Assembly (NCBI GenBank): GCA_016713525.1
Contig: JADJOZ010000033.1
Span: forward strand, 1 to 64,000
Direction: 5' to 3'
Length of the DNA stretch: 64,000 nt
From: Bacteroidota bacterium
GTDB taxonomy: Bacteria > Bacteroidota > Bacteroidia > AKYH767-A > OLB10
Shown here: positions 45,568 to 53,078 of the stretch, piece after piece
Numbering within the stretch: position 1 is the stretch's first letter
How the letters are laid out: each line of letters opens with the position of its first letter
Notes under the pieces: model-generated
The model's input: only the letters and a program-made list of their open reading frames with translations
What the model was told of the DNA's origin: nothing
Database searches by the model: none
Made by a program: the position numbers and the translations under genes

Positions 45568-46329
45568 ATGGAAAACATATTAGATAAGTTTATCACCAAG
45601 TTTTATTATCATACGGGCGGCTATTTACCTGTTTTACCCTTGAATAACCCAGTATTTCCTGGCGACTTTTTTCATTGGGAGAATGGAAATATGGTTGTCT
45701 TGGGAAATATTTTTCAATTGCAGATGAGTGACAGACTCATAGTGTCTGATGAATTGCCTTTAAATCCTGTCAATTGGAATTTTGAGGATGGCGTATCAAA
45801 TGCTTTTTCGGCGCGTAGCAAGGGCAAAGCAATCTTTGATACAGAAAAGGACTTTGAATTCAGCAAGCTCATTTTGCAATTTGCAGAATCGGGCAGTTTT
45901 CGGTTCCACACAATTAATCCTGCAACAATACACCTTTTAAGCTGGGGCGAAATAGCAGAAGGGTTGATTATCAAATTCACACAGACGTATTTTAGTTTTA
46001 GAGAAGTTTCAATTGTTACAGAATGTGCTTTTGCTGATGCTAAGAAAAGGAAACCGGTTTATTTCAAAGCAAAGAAGCTTGCAATGAGACAAGAAGGCCT
46101 GCTAGATCTTAAACAATCTATGTCCAACTTATGTGAAGGAAGAGACCAATGGGCTTTTAATAATTTCAATAGAAAGTACCACTTTGATATAGGAACTAAC
46201 TTTATCCCACGCTTTATGCAGAATAACATCAAACTTCTCGATATGATACCTTCCAATCAGATTAATCCTAATAATGCCTTAGAATTTTTCAGATGGGACG
46301 ATTTCGGTTTAGATGATATTAAACTATAA
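45568..46329 (+). CDS. eCIS-associated protein of unknown function, cargo or accessory candidate
   Basis: 253 residues, no signal peptide. The first half is beta-rich with aromatics (FYYHTGGYLPVLPLNNPVFPGDFF, GNMVVLGNIFQLQ), the middle GSFRFHTINPATIHLLSWGEIAEGLIIKF is amphipathic, and a Lys-rich segment (KKRKPVYFKAKKL, about 157-169) precedes a helical end. I do not recognise the fold. Its place between the structural genes and the ATPase is one where eCIS keep accessory proteins or cargo. The amphipathic stretch could bind membrane, but this is conjecture. Confidence 0.5.
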   Translation: MENILDKFITKFYYHTGGYLPVLPLNNPVFPGDFFHWENGNMVVLGNIFQLQMSDRLIVSDELPLNPVNWNFEDGVSNAFSARSKGKAIFDTEKDFEFSKLILQFAESGSFRFHTINPATIHLLSWGEIAEGLIIKFTQTYFSFREVSIVTECAFADAKKRKPVYFKAKKLAMRQEGLLDLKQSMSNLCEGRDQWAFNNFNRKYHFDIGTNFIPRFMQNNIKLLDMIPSNQINPNNALEFFRWDDFGLDDIKL

Positions 46330-46337
46330 AAATTGTA

Positions 46338-47705
46338 ATGACGGATTCGGAAAATATTTCTGTATTATTAACTGAATTAGAGTGGCTCCAAAAAGTCATC
46401 GGCCAAGCTATAAAGAGTTATTTTCTTCAGGAAGGACACGAAGCAGATTGGAGAGAAATTGCGCCACCCGATTTAACCGGATCTGAGACGCCATACGGAA
46501 TTACTGTTAACAAATTGAATTTGGATATTTATGAAAGAGTATCGCTGGCATTAGTTCTGGCCCCGCAATTCAAACCCGAAGTTCTTGATATTTTTTATGG
46601 TAGAAACCGACTATATGACAGGATGTATACAGAGTTTGGCGGAATAACTGATAAAACACACTCCGGGTTGCTTCCTACCATTCAAACTTTGTGTTTTCTT
46701 CTTGCGGGATCGCGGACAGATTTGAAAGCAAAAGCGTTTTCAATTGTTTCGAATTCCGGTAAGTTAGTTGAGGCGAAATTAGTAAGAGTTGAGCAACAAG
46801 CAGGAGGCACTGTCTATGTTGGTAGTTTAATTTCATTAACAGATACCGCAGTCAATTATTTTGTAACAGGTACTGCAAATGATTTGAAACCATCTGATTC
46901 ATTTCCTGCACATGAAATTACTACTTCTCTTGAACGGAAGGATTTAATACTAAATGAGCAAACCAAAAATCAACTTGAAGAGATTGAATTATGGATCAAG
47001 CATGAAGATACCCTGCTTAACCAATGGAACCTGAGAAGATTGTTAAATGCAGGTTATAAGGCTCTGTTCTATGGCCCACCAGGAACTGGGAAAACGCTTT
47101 CGGCTGCAATGCTTGGAAAATGTACCGGCATGAAAGTTTTTCGGATCGATCTTTCTATGATGGTTTCAAAATATATAGGAGAAACGGAGAAAAACCTAAG
47201 CCGTATATTTGAATCGGCTGCCGAATCCAATGCGATTTTGTTTTTTGATGAAGCGGACTCTCTTTTTGGTGCAAGAACAGCTACCAATTCTTCCAACGAC
47301 AGATACGCCAATCAGCAAACGGGATATTTGCTTCAAAAAATCGAAACCTATCCCGGAGTAATCATTTTGGCCACGAATTTGAAGGACAATATTGATACTG
47401 CCTTTACCAGAAGGTTTCAAAGTATAATTAATTTCCCACTTCCTACAATACGTGAAAGGGAAAAACTTTGGAAGAATATTTTTTCAGGTTATTTTGAAAT
47501 GGACGTGGATGTGGATTTTGGAATGATCGCGGAGCAACATGAATTATCAGGAGGTGCTATTACTAATGTGCTTCGCTATTGTGCCTTGAAGGCTGCAGAA
47601 AGTAAGTCAAATGTAATTCTGTACCCATGGATGCTTCAGGCCATTCAGAAAGAGTACAGGAAAGAACACAAAGTGATGATACTATCAAACTTAACTGATT
47701 CATGA
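46338..47705 (+). CDS. AAA+ ATPase of the eCIS (Pvc15-like)
   Basis: 455 residues. The C-terminal AAA+ domain is intact: Walker A GPPGTGKT (about 248-255), Walker B AILFFDEADSLF (about 304-315), sensor region IILATNLKDNIDTAFTRRF with the arginine finger pair (about 345-363), and a lid helix ending LRYCALKAAE. The N-terminal 200 residues are the eCIS-specific region. Pvc15-type ATPases are needed for particle assembly or effector loading and are a marker that separates eCIS from prophage tails. It follows the previous gene by 8 bases. Confidence 0.85.
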   Translation: MTDSENISVLLTELEWLQKVIGQAIKSYFLQEGHEADWREIAPPDLTGSETPYGITVNKLNLDIYERVSLALVLAPQFKPEVLDIFYGRNRLYDRMYTEFGGITDKTHSGLLPTIQTLCFLLAGSRTDLKAKAFSIVSNSGKLVEAKLVRVEQQAGGTVYVGSLISLTDTAVNYFVTGTANDLKPSDSFPAHEITTSLERKDLILNEQTKNQLEEIELWIKHEDTLLNQWNLRRLLNAGYKALFYGPPGTGKTLSAAMLGKCTGMKVFRIDLSMMVSKYIGETEKNLSRIFESAAESNAILFFDEADSLFGARTATNSSNDRYANQQTGYLLQKIETYPGVIILATNLKDNIDTAFTRRFQSIINFPLPTIREREKLWKNIFSGYFEMDVDVDFGMIAEQHELSGGAITNVLRYCALKAAESKSNVILYPWMLQAIQKEYRKEHKVMILSNLTDS

Positions 47706-47706
47706 A

Positions 47707-48274
47707 ATGAAAGTTGTTTATAACCAATCTGTTTGTCAAGGGAGCAACACCCTCAAATGTGTGAGTTTTGCATATGATGAGTGGCGCCTGCTTTTTGATA
47801 AGGTTCAAATTCGATATTGGATGGCTCAGGTGCTTAATAATTGCCAAAAGCCATACGGATTACATATCAGAGGATATCTCTTAGGAGAACAAATAACTTA
47901 TTTGATTTTGGAAGGTGACAGAGCTTCATATAGAAAATTCTACAAAACTTTGAACAAACATTCCTTGGTTATGTTGAGAAGTTACTTTAAAATTGATGAT
48001 GTTCAAGCTAAAGCTGCTGCTAAGTATTTTAGCAAAAGAACAATTAGTAATATGTCAATGTTTCAAATTAAGCAACTGCGAAATTCTGATTATTGTAATG
48101 CTTTACTGAATGAGCCTTTGATTTATCAATTTCACAATCACGGATTCATTTCTTTTTTATGAGTATGCAATTCAAAGCAGGTTTTGTTCACGAATTGATT
48201 ATGAAGATGGACAAGGTCCCGTAACAATAGAAAAGACACAATTCAATCATCCAATTCAAGTGGAAACAGTTTAA
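47707..48274 (+). CDS. Unrecognised protein, possibly a degenerate RAYT/Y1-transposase-like fold
   Basis: The intact frame (47707-48162) encodes 151 residues. A run of six T at 48154-48159 is followed by a second frame that keeps coding-like sequence (YAIQSRFCSRIDYEDGQGPV) to a TAA at 48272-48274, so one missing or extra T may have shortened it. The block RYWMAQVLNNCQKPYGLHIRGYLLGEQITYLIL (in part) has the layout of Y1-type transposases ('L...C...YGL...AYVLMPNHVHLL'), but the HUH residues are replaced (GEQITY). If related, it is catalytically dead. It could be an adaptor for the effector gene that follows. The relationship is inference. Confidence 0.45.
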
Positions 48275-48390
48275 AAAATTTGGGAATGGCAAATTTCAGC
48301 TGAAAAATTGTTTCAACGAAAGTATCTACCCGCCACAGGGAGTATTTAGCAAATTCACAGCCACAATCTGTTCCTTATCGAGGCAGCTAC

Positions 48391-49662
48391 GTGGTTGATA
48401 ACAGGTCTGATGAAGCAATTCAAAGTAAAAATATCAACAAGTCAGGAATAAGCGAAGATACAAAAGCGGTATTTGAACAACTATCAGGACATTCATTCGA
48501 TGATGTCCGGGTTCATTATAACTCTGATAAACCGAATAAAATTGGGGCTTATGGTTATGCCAGGGGCACTAATGTTTACCTGGCTCCAGGTCAGAATCGT
48601 CATCTTCACCATGAACTCTGGCATGTTGCCCAACAAAAAGCAGGAAGGGTAAAAGCAAATTTAAGTTTCAATAAACTTCCTGTTAATAATGATGTAAATC
48701 TTGAAAGGGAGGCTGATCAGATGGGAGATCTTGCTATGAAAACGATTCAAAGAAAAAGCACTAAGGTACAAAATAAGCTTAACTTTCTTTCTCCGTCGCC
48801 TGCTTCTGTGGCTGCAACCAATCAGGGTAGATTTTATGAACAAATGCCAGATGGTTCTTTCACATGGTGGAGGAGACCAATGATATTTGCAGGAGGATCT
48901 AATGCATGGAGACCGGTTTTAGATCCTGTAAATCACATTCAGATTATGCATCAGGGGTATGGTGTTTGGACACCAAGTTATAAAAGAAATTTGGACCGGC
49001 AAAGAGTTAAAGGTATTCGTGGAGCAGATGGAAATACTACCGGACTCAGACTTGGTACGGAAGATTTACACGGAGCCCCTGCGCCATGGCCTGGAAGCAG
49101 AAGTTGGCCAGCATCTATGCAACATGGTAATAGTGCGCAAAACCAACGAAATGCAGTTATTCCAGTAGTTCCGCAAAGCCCCGATAATACAGCATGGGGA
49201 CATCAACTAGCTATGCAATGGGGAGGCAGAGCTCGTATTAACAACGCCGCTTCAGCTACCAATAGTGCACTACCTGGGCAACCTGCGCAAGAAGAGTATC
49301 AGACCATTGTGGAAGATGCTTTATCAAGATTTTGTGCTGACCACCATGTTCCCTTAACTGAATTCAGGATAAAACATACCGCATATCTCTATCCCGGAAC
49401 ACATGTTGCCAAGTATATGCGCATTAAAATATATCGTGAAAATCCACCGGGAAATATTATTAAAGTCGTGGATCAAAATACTCCCGATGATGCTCAGTAC
49501 CTTGCTGGCGGCAGAGCACAAGCAGGAACCGCTAGACAAATATTTCAATTGCAACTTGAAGCTCAACTACTGGCCAACCTTCCTTTACATGCCAAACGGG
49601 CTACCAACCCGACTGTGGTAATGTCGTGGAATAATCCGGGAACAACCGGTGAACGTCCTTAA
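48391..49662 (+). CDS. DUF4157-type eCIS effector (putative toxin)
   Basis: 423 residues from GTG 48391. N-terminal residues about 1-105 hold the eCIS-associated metalloprotease-like domain DUF4157: SGISEDTKAVFEQLSGHSFDDVRVHY (part), then YGYARGTNVYLAPGQ, and the HExxH site in HHELWHVAQQKAGRV. This domain is known to mark proteins loaded into eCIS. A linker follows; residues about 140-423 contain an unrecognised domain (FTWWRRPMIFAGGSNAWRPV, GYGVWTPSYKRNLDRQ, EFRIKHTAYLYPGTHVAKYM), presumably the toxic part. The same frame extends upstream to ATG 48286 but is broken by a TGA at 48301-48303, so the true start may be 48286, giving a loading-type sequence (SQPQSVPYRGSYVVDNRSDEA). Confidence 0.75.
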   Translation: MVDNRSDEAIQSKNINKSGISEDTKAVFEQLSGHSFDDVRVHYNSDKPNKIGAYGYARGTNVYLAPGQNRHLHHELWHVAQQKAGRVKANLSFNKLPVNNDVNLEREADQMGDLAMKTIQRKSTKVQNKLNFLSPSPASVAATNQGRFYEQMPDGSFTWWRRPMIFAGGSNAWRPVLDPVNHIQIMHQGYGVWTPSYKRNLDRQRVKGIRGADGNTTGLRLGTEDLHGAPAPWPGSRSWPASMQHGNSAQNQRNAVIPVVPQSPDNTAWGHQLAMQWGGRARINNAASATNSALPGQPAQEEYQTIVEDALSRFCADHHVPLTEFRIKHTAYLYPGTHVAKYMRIKIYRENPPGNIIKVVDQNTPDDAQYLAGGRAQAGTARQIFQLQLEAQLLANLPLHAKRATNPTVVMSWNNPGTTGERP

Positions 49663-50039
49663 GTTAGATTGCAAACTGATAAATCTAAAATTTGATTTTC
49701 ACTTTTTTGGAAAGTCTAAATATTATTTTATAAATTGCTGTATTATTTAATATACAATTTTAGTTTTCTGGAATACATGGCATTTCTTGTCATTAGTTGA
49801 AATAACACTTCCATTCATTGTAATTGCATCTGAAATAGTTGATTCATAATGCCATTACTAAATCACATGCATCTTATTGGTAATATAAGCAATATTTGCT
49901 TGCTTTGTGTGATTAAAATATTCTATGTAAAATTGATTCTATGTATCAAGAAACAATATTATTTTTGTGTTATTTTTGATTGTTGTAAAGGATTTTATAT
50001 TTTCACCTCACTCTATAAAGGTTTTAATCCAAGTTTAAA
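49663..50039 (+). other. 377-base gap after the eCIS operon
   Basis: No convincing gene. A frame at 49849-50043 is AT-rich and rich in Ile, Tyr, Cys and Phe without family likeness; I take it as chance. A weak hairpin, TTAGATT (49664-49670) with AATCTAA (49682-49688), right after the effector stop, may end the operon transcript. Confidence 0.4.
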
Positions 50040-50581
50040 ATGAAATTAGAAACTCTCGAAACCCCAGATTAATTCTCAAAGGATTCAGGCCGGAAGACAT
50101 GAATTACATTTTTAGTAATCTGAATAAAACGGAAATTATGCAGCTTTTAGGACACCGGAATGATGAGGAATTTTTGAAAGAACAGGAAAAGCAACAGAAA
50201 GGTTATGCAACTTATAATCGGAGTTTCTTACTTTTTTTATTACATGAAAAAGAATCAGGAATAATTATTGGCAGATGTGGACTACATAACTGGAACCCCG
50301 AACATTTTCGGGCAGAAATTGGCTATAATATGATTGAGGAAAACTTCAAAAGAAAGGGCTTTATGAGCGAAGCACTTGAAGCCATTATAGCCTATGGGTT
50401 CAGTGAATTAAATTTAAACCGGATAGAAGCCTTAGTTGCTCCCGGGAATGTTCCATCCATAAGATTGCTGGTAAAGAATAATTTCATTCAGGAGGCAGTT
50501 CTAAAGCAGCATTATTTTCATGAAGGAAAATTCGAAGACTCGCTGGTATTTGCTTTGTTGAGAGAAGGGTACGATTTTTAG
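50040..50581 (+). CDS. GNAT family acetyltransferase (RimJ/RimL type), one frameshift near the start
   Basis: About 180 residues. ATG 50040 gives the normal opening MKLETLETPRLILKGFRPED after a one-base correction in the ACCCC run at 50060-50064; the uninterrupted part is 50099-50581. GNAT features: GRCGLHNWNPEHFRAEIGY (strand pair), the acetyl-CoA loop KRKGFMSEALEAIIAYGF (Q/R-x-x-G-x-A variant), and NRIEALVAPGNVPSIRLLVKNNF (conserved N-x-x-S). Members acetylate ribosomal protein N-termini or small molecules; the substrate is unknown. It is 257 bases from the next gene. Confidence 0.75.
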
Positions 50582-50808
50582 TAATTGACAGGGTTTTTCG
50601 TAGAGCAATTCAATTATTTAAAATGAATACTCGTTCTAAGATATTTTCAAGTAGATTTTTTTATTAATTTTAGTGTTTTTGATTCGTTTCCTCTTTACAG
50701 AGATTGTATATGAATAATTAGGTATTGAATGGCAAATAAAAATATCACACGACGGTGAATAAATAATTGGGAACATAAAAATTTCGTTAGCACATATCAT
50801 ATTTTCCC

Positions 50809-50816
50809 TACTTTTG
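50809..50816 (+). promoter_or_regulatory. -7 element of a Bacteroidota promoter ahead of the NtrC-type regulator
   Basis: TACTTTTG at 50809-50816 is a perfect TAnnTTTG. A TTTC box at 50782-50785 lies 23 bases upstream. The predicted start near 50823 is 16 bases before the GTG at 50839. Confidence 0.4.
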
Positions 50817-50838
50817 TATCTAAATTCCTGCCAAAGCT

Positions 50839-52177
50839 GTGAGAAAAGTTTTAATAATTGATGATGAAGAAAAACTAAGGGCATTATTGGCCAGGATTAT
50901 TGGTTTGGAAGGGTTTGAGGTTATTCAGACAGTGGATTTGAAGTCAGCGCTGAAAAAACTGGAGCTTTATGATTTTGACGTTATATTGTGTGACGTTAAG
51001 CTTCCCGATGGGAATGGGGTTGATTTTGTCAGAAAAATTAAAGAGGTAGATTCCATTCCTGAAATAATTTTATTAACTGCTTACGGCAATATACCGGATG
51101 GGGTTCAGGCAATAAAAAACGGGGCTTTCGATTACATTACCAAAGGCGATGATAACAACAAGATTATACCCTTGTTATATAAAGCTGCTGAAAAGGCCGA
51201 TTTAGCAAAACGCATCAAACAACTTGAAAAACAACTTGGTAATAAACACTCTTTTGATTCCATCATTGGTGAGTCAAAAAGCGATTCAAAAGGCAATAGA
51301 TTTAGCGAAGAAAGTAGCCATTACCGATACAACTGTTTTGCTGACCGGCGAAACCGGTACCGGCAAGGAAGTGTTTGCACATGCTATTCATCAGGAAAGA
51401 CAAAAAAGTTTTGTAGCTATAAACTGTTCTGCATTCAGTAAAGATTTACTGGAAAGCGAAATGTTCGGACATAAAGCCGGAGCTTTTACAGGGGCGACAA
51501 AAGATCAGAAGGGCCTTTTTGAAGAAGCCAATCATGGTACTATATTTTTAGATGAAATTGGTGAAATGGCACTTGATCTTCAGGCCAAATTGTTAAGAGT
51601 ATTGGAAGCCGGTGAATTTATAAGAGTAGGGGATAGTAAACCTACCAAAGTAGATGTCAGAATAATTGCTGCCACCAACAGAGATTTGCAACTCGAAATA
51701 GAAAAAGGGTCATTCAGGTCGGATCTATTTTACCGGATATCAGTTTTTCAAATTCACCTTCCACCTCTCAGAGAACGATTAAATGATATTGAGCAACTTG
51801 CAAAACATTTCTTGCTTTCATTTTCTTTGAAAACTAATAAACAAGTTGCTTCCATCAACAGTGATTATTTCGAAACGCTAAAGCAACATACCTGGAAAGG
51901 TAATATTCGGGAGCTTAAAAATGTAATAGAGCGAAGTGTCATTTTATGTGACAATGTGTTAAATGCATCATATTTGCCTGTTGAAATGCAACTTCCCGTC
52001 AAGGAAACAAAAACCGGTAAAACACTTTCTGCTTTTGATTTAGCAAGTGCCGAAAAATTACATATCCAAAAAGTGTTAAATTACACCGGAGGCAATAAAA
52101 CCAGAGCAGCTGAACTGCTTAACATTGCGCTCACTACACTTTACCGAAAAATTTCAGAATACGGTTTGGATTCATAA
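50839..52177 (+). CDS. NtrC-type sigma-54-dependent response regulator next to kdp, one frameshift
   Basis: About 445 residues once one indel near 51270-51280 is corrected (intact pieces 50839-51441 and 51224-52177 overlap). Receiver domain: KVLIIDDEEKLRALLARI with the phospho-acceptor in VILCDVKLPDGNG (Asp about 52) and the Lys of the active site. AAA+ domain: Walker A GETGTGKE, the sigma-54 contact motif GAFTGA, Walker B TIFLDEIGEM, and DVRIIAATNRDL. C-terminal Fis-type HTH: GGNKTRAAELLNIALTTLYRKI. It should be the partner of the KdpD-like/HAMP kinase pair downstream and replace the OmpR-type KdpE of other bacteria. Start is GTG 50839, the only start giving the standard receiver opening. 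Confidence 0.85.
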
Positions 52178-52200
52178 ACCCTGTCATTTTGCTATGAACT

Positions 52201-52230
52201 ACCCTTTCATTTTGATAGGGTTTTTGTTTT
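52201..52230 (+). terminator. Intrinsic terminator after the sigma-54 regulator
   Basis: A hairpin at 52201-52221 (ACCCT with AGGGT, then TCA with TGA, one T-T mismatch between, loop TTT) is followed by TTTTGTTTT. It separates the regulator transcript from the kdp genes. Confidence 0.6.
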
Positions 52231-52246
52231 GGACTTTTCTATGCCA
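52229..52246 (+). promoter_or_regulatory. Candidate sigma-54 promoter of the kdp operon
   Basis: TTGGAC ... TATGCC: GG at 52231-52232 and GC at 52243-52244 are exactly 10 bases apart, the spacing needed for a -24/-12 promoter. It lies right after the regulator terminator and about 110 bases before the first small kdp-region gene. The -24 box deviates from consensus (TTGGAC for TTGGCAC). Confidence 0.4.
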
Positions 52247-52355
52247 ACGCACTATAAGATTGCAATTGCTTCTTTCTCAAACCATTACCTCAAATTTATG
52301 CTCTCACCTCATAACTGGAGCATCAATTGTATCCACCTTTCCAAAATTTAATAAA

Positions 52356-52472
52356 ATGACAACTGCTAATAAAGAAGTTGACAGACTAACATCCAGGTTA
52401 TTTAGACTATTCCTTCTGTTAATGTTTGGAGGAATACTAATTACAGAAATATTAAATGAACTGAGTAAATAA
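52356..52472 (+). CDS. Small single-helix membrane peptide in the kdp region
   Basis: A 38-residue peptide (MTTANKEVDRLTSRLF, then a hydrophobic run LFLLLMFGGILITEIL). One membrane helix with a polar N-terminus. Its position between the sigma-54 regulator and kdpF suggests it belongs to the kdp transcript, as other small membrane peptides do in Bacteroidota kdp loci. Function unknown. Confidence 0.45.
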   Translation: MTTANKEVDRLTSRLFRLFLLLMFGGILITEILNELSK

Positions 52473-52504
52473 AAATTCCTTTAAAGTCCAATATAACAAA
52501 CAAT

Positions 52505-52790
52505 ATGAAAAATAGAGCAAACAGGAACACCTATTCGCAAATGCAAAGATTTGCCGATGTAACCAAACAACTCATTATGATGGGAAATATTGGGAGAGCC
52601 AAACAATGTATGAATATTGCTGAGAACATTTTCAGAACAGGCAATTCAGAAATTAAAAAACGCTATAACCAATGTTTATATATACTCTGTTTCCACATTT
52701 CTGGAATTACATAAATGCAGCATTCGAAATTTGTTTCCTGAATTTTTAAAATCAGAGTACCAAAAACAAGTTAGAGCCTCTGGAATATGA
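52505..52790 (+). CDS. DUF7674-type small protein in the kdp operon, frameshifted
   Basis: About 95 residues with one indel near 52660. The start MKNRANRNTYSQMQRFADVT and the helix LIMMGNIGRAKQCMNIAENIF are intact; the continuation ITNVYIYSVSTFLELHKCSI, NLFPEFLKSEYQKQV ends with a stop at 52788-52790. Small proteins ending in 'VYVYSVTTFLE.HHC.I..LFP..L..EYYKQ' accompany kdpFABC in Bacteroidota. I infer an accessory role in potassium uptake or its control; no mechanism is known to me. Confidence 0.55.
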
Positions 52791-52869
52791 TTACTATCAT
52801 TCCAAACAATGACACATATCATATAGTAATGTAGGTTCTTGTTTAATTTTAATAAATAGAAATATCAAC

Positions 52870-52952
52870 ATGCTAACATTAATACTTATAGTTTCCGGAA
52901 TCTTATGCTTTATACTATTTCAAAAGTCATAAACTTCCTCGAAAATATCTAA
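52870..52952 (+). CDS. KdpF-like small membrane peptide, frameshifted
   Basis: ATG 52870 begins MLTLILIVSGILCFILF, a single membrane helix; one missing or extra base near 52928 would continue KVINFLENI-stop at 52950-52952. Peptides ending 'KSIDFFENI' precede kdpF in related operons. It is about 27 residues and is too short for confident family assignment. Confidence 0.4.
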
Positions 52953-52983
52953 TTTATCATTTCACAAGTCAAAAATTGAAAAT

Positions 52984-53060
52984 ATGACTGTATTATTCAT
53001 TTAGCGATAGCAGTTTTCTGCTATTTGATCTATGTACTATTGAAGCCTGAAAAATTCTAA
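52984..53060 (+). CDS. kdpF: KdpF, small subunit of the K+-transporting ATPase, frameshifted
   Basis: ATG 52984. With one base restored near 53002 the frame reads MTVLFI, LAIAVFCYLIYVLLKPEKF-stop (53058-53060), which is the KdpF pattern: one membrane helix and the characteristic Y-x-L-x-x-P-E-K/R-F end. KdpF stabilises the KdpABC complex. It ends 18 bases before kdpA. Confidence 0.65.
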
Positions 53061-53078
53061 CATCTAATATTGAAAATT

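Noticed and set aside
24937..49662. Prophage or defective phage tail
   Set aside because: No capsid, portal, terminase, integrase or lysis genes; the AAA+ ATPase, DUF4255, DUF5908 and DUF4157 genes are eCIS-specific.
24937..49662. Canonical type VI secretion system
   Set aside because: No TssJ, TssL, TssM or ClpV-type gene; the sheath is one phage-type protein rather than a TssB/TssC pair.
49849..50043. Small gene in the gap after the effector
   Set aside because: AT-rich, unusual composition, no start signal and it overlaps the true start region of the acetyltransferase.
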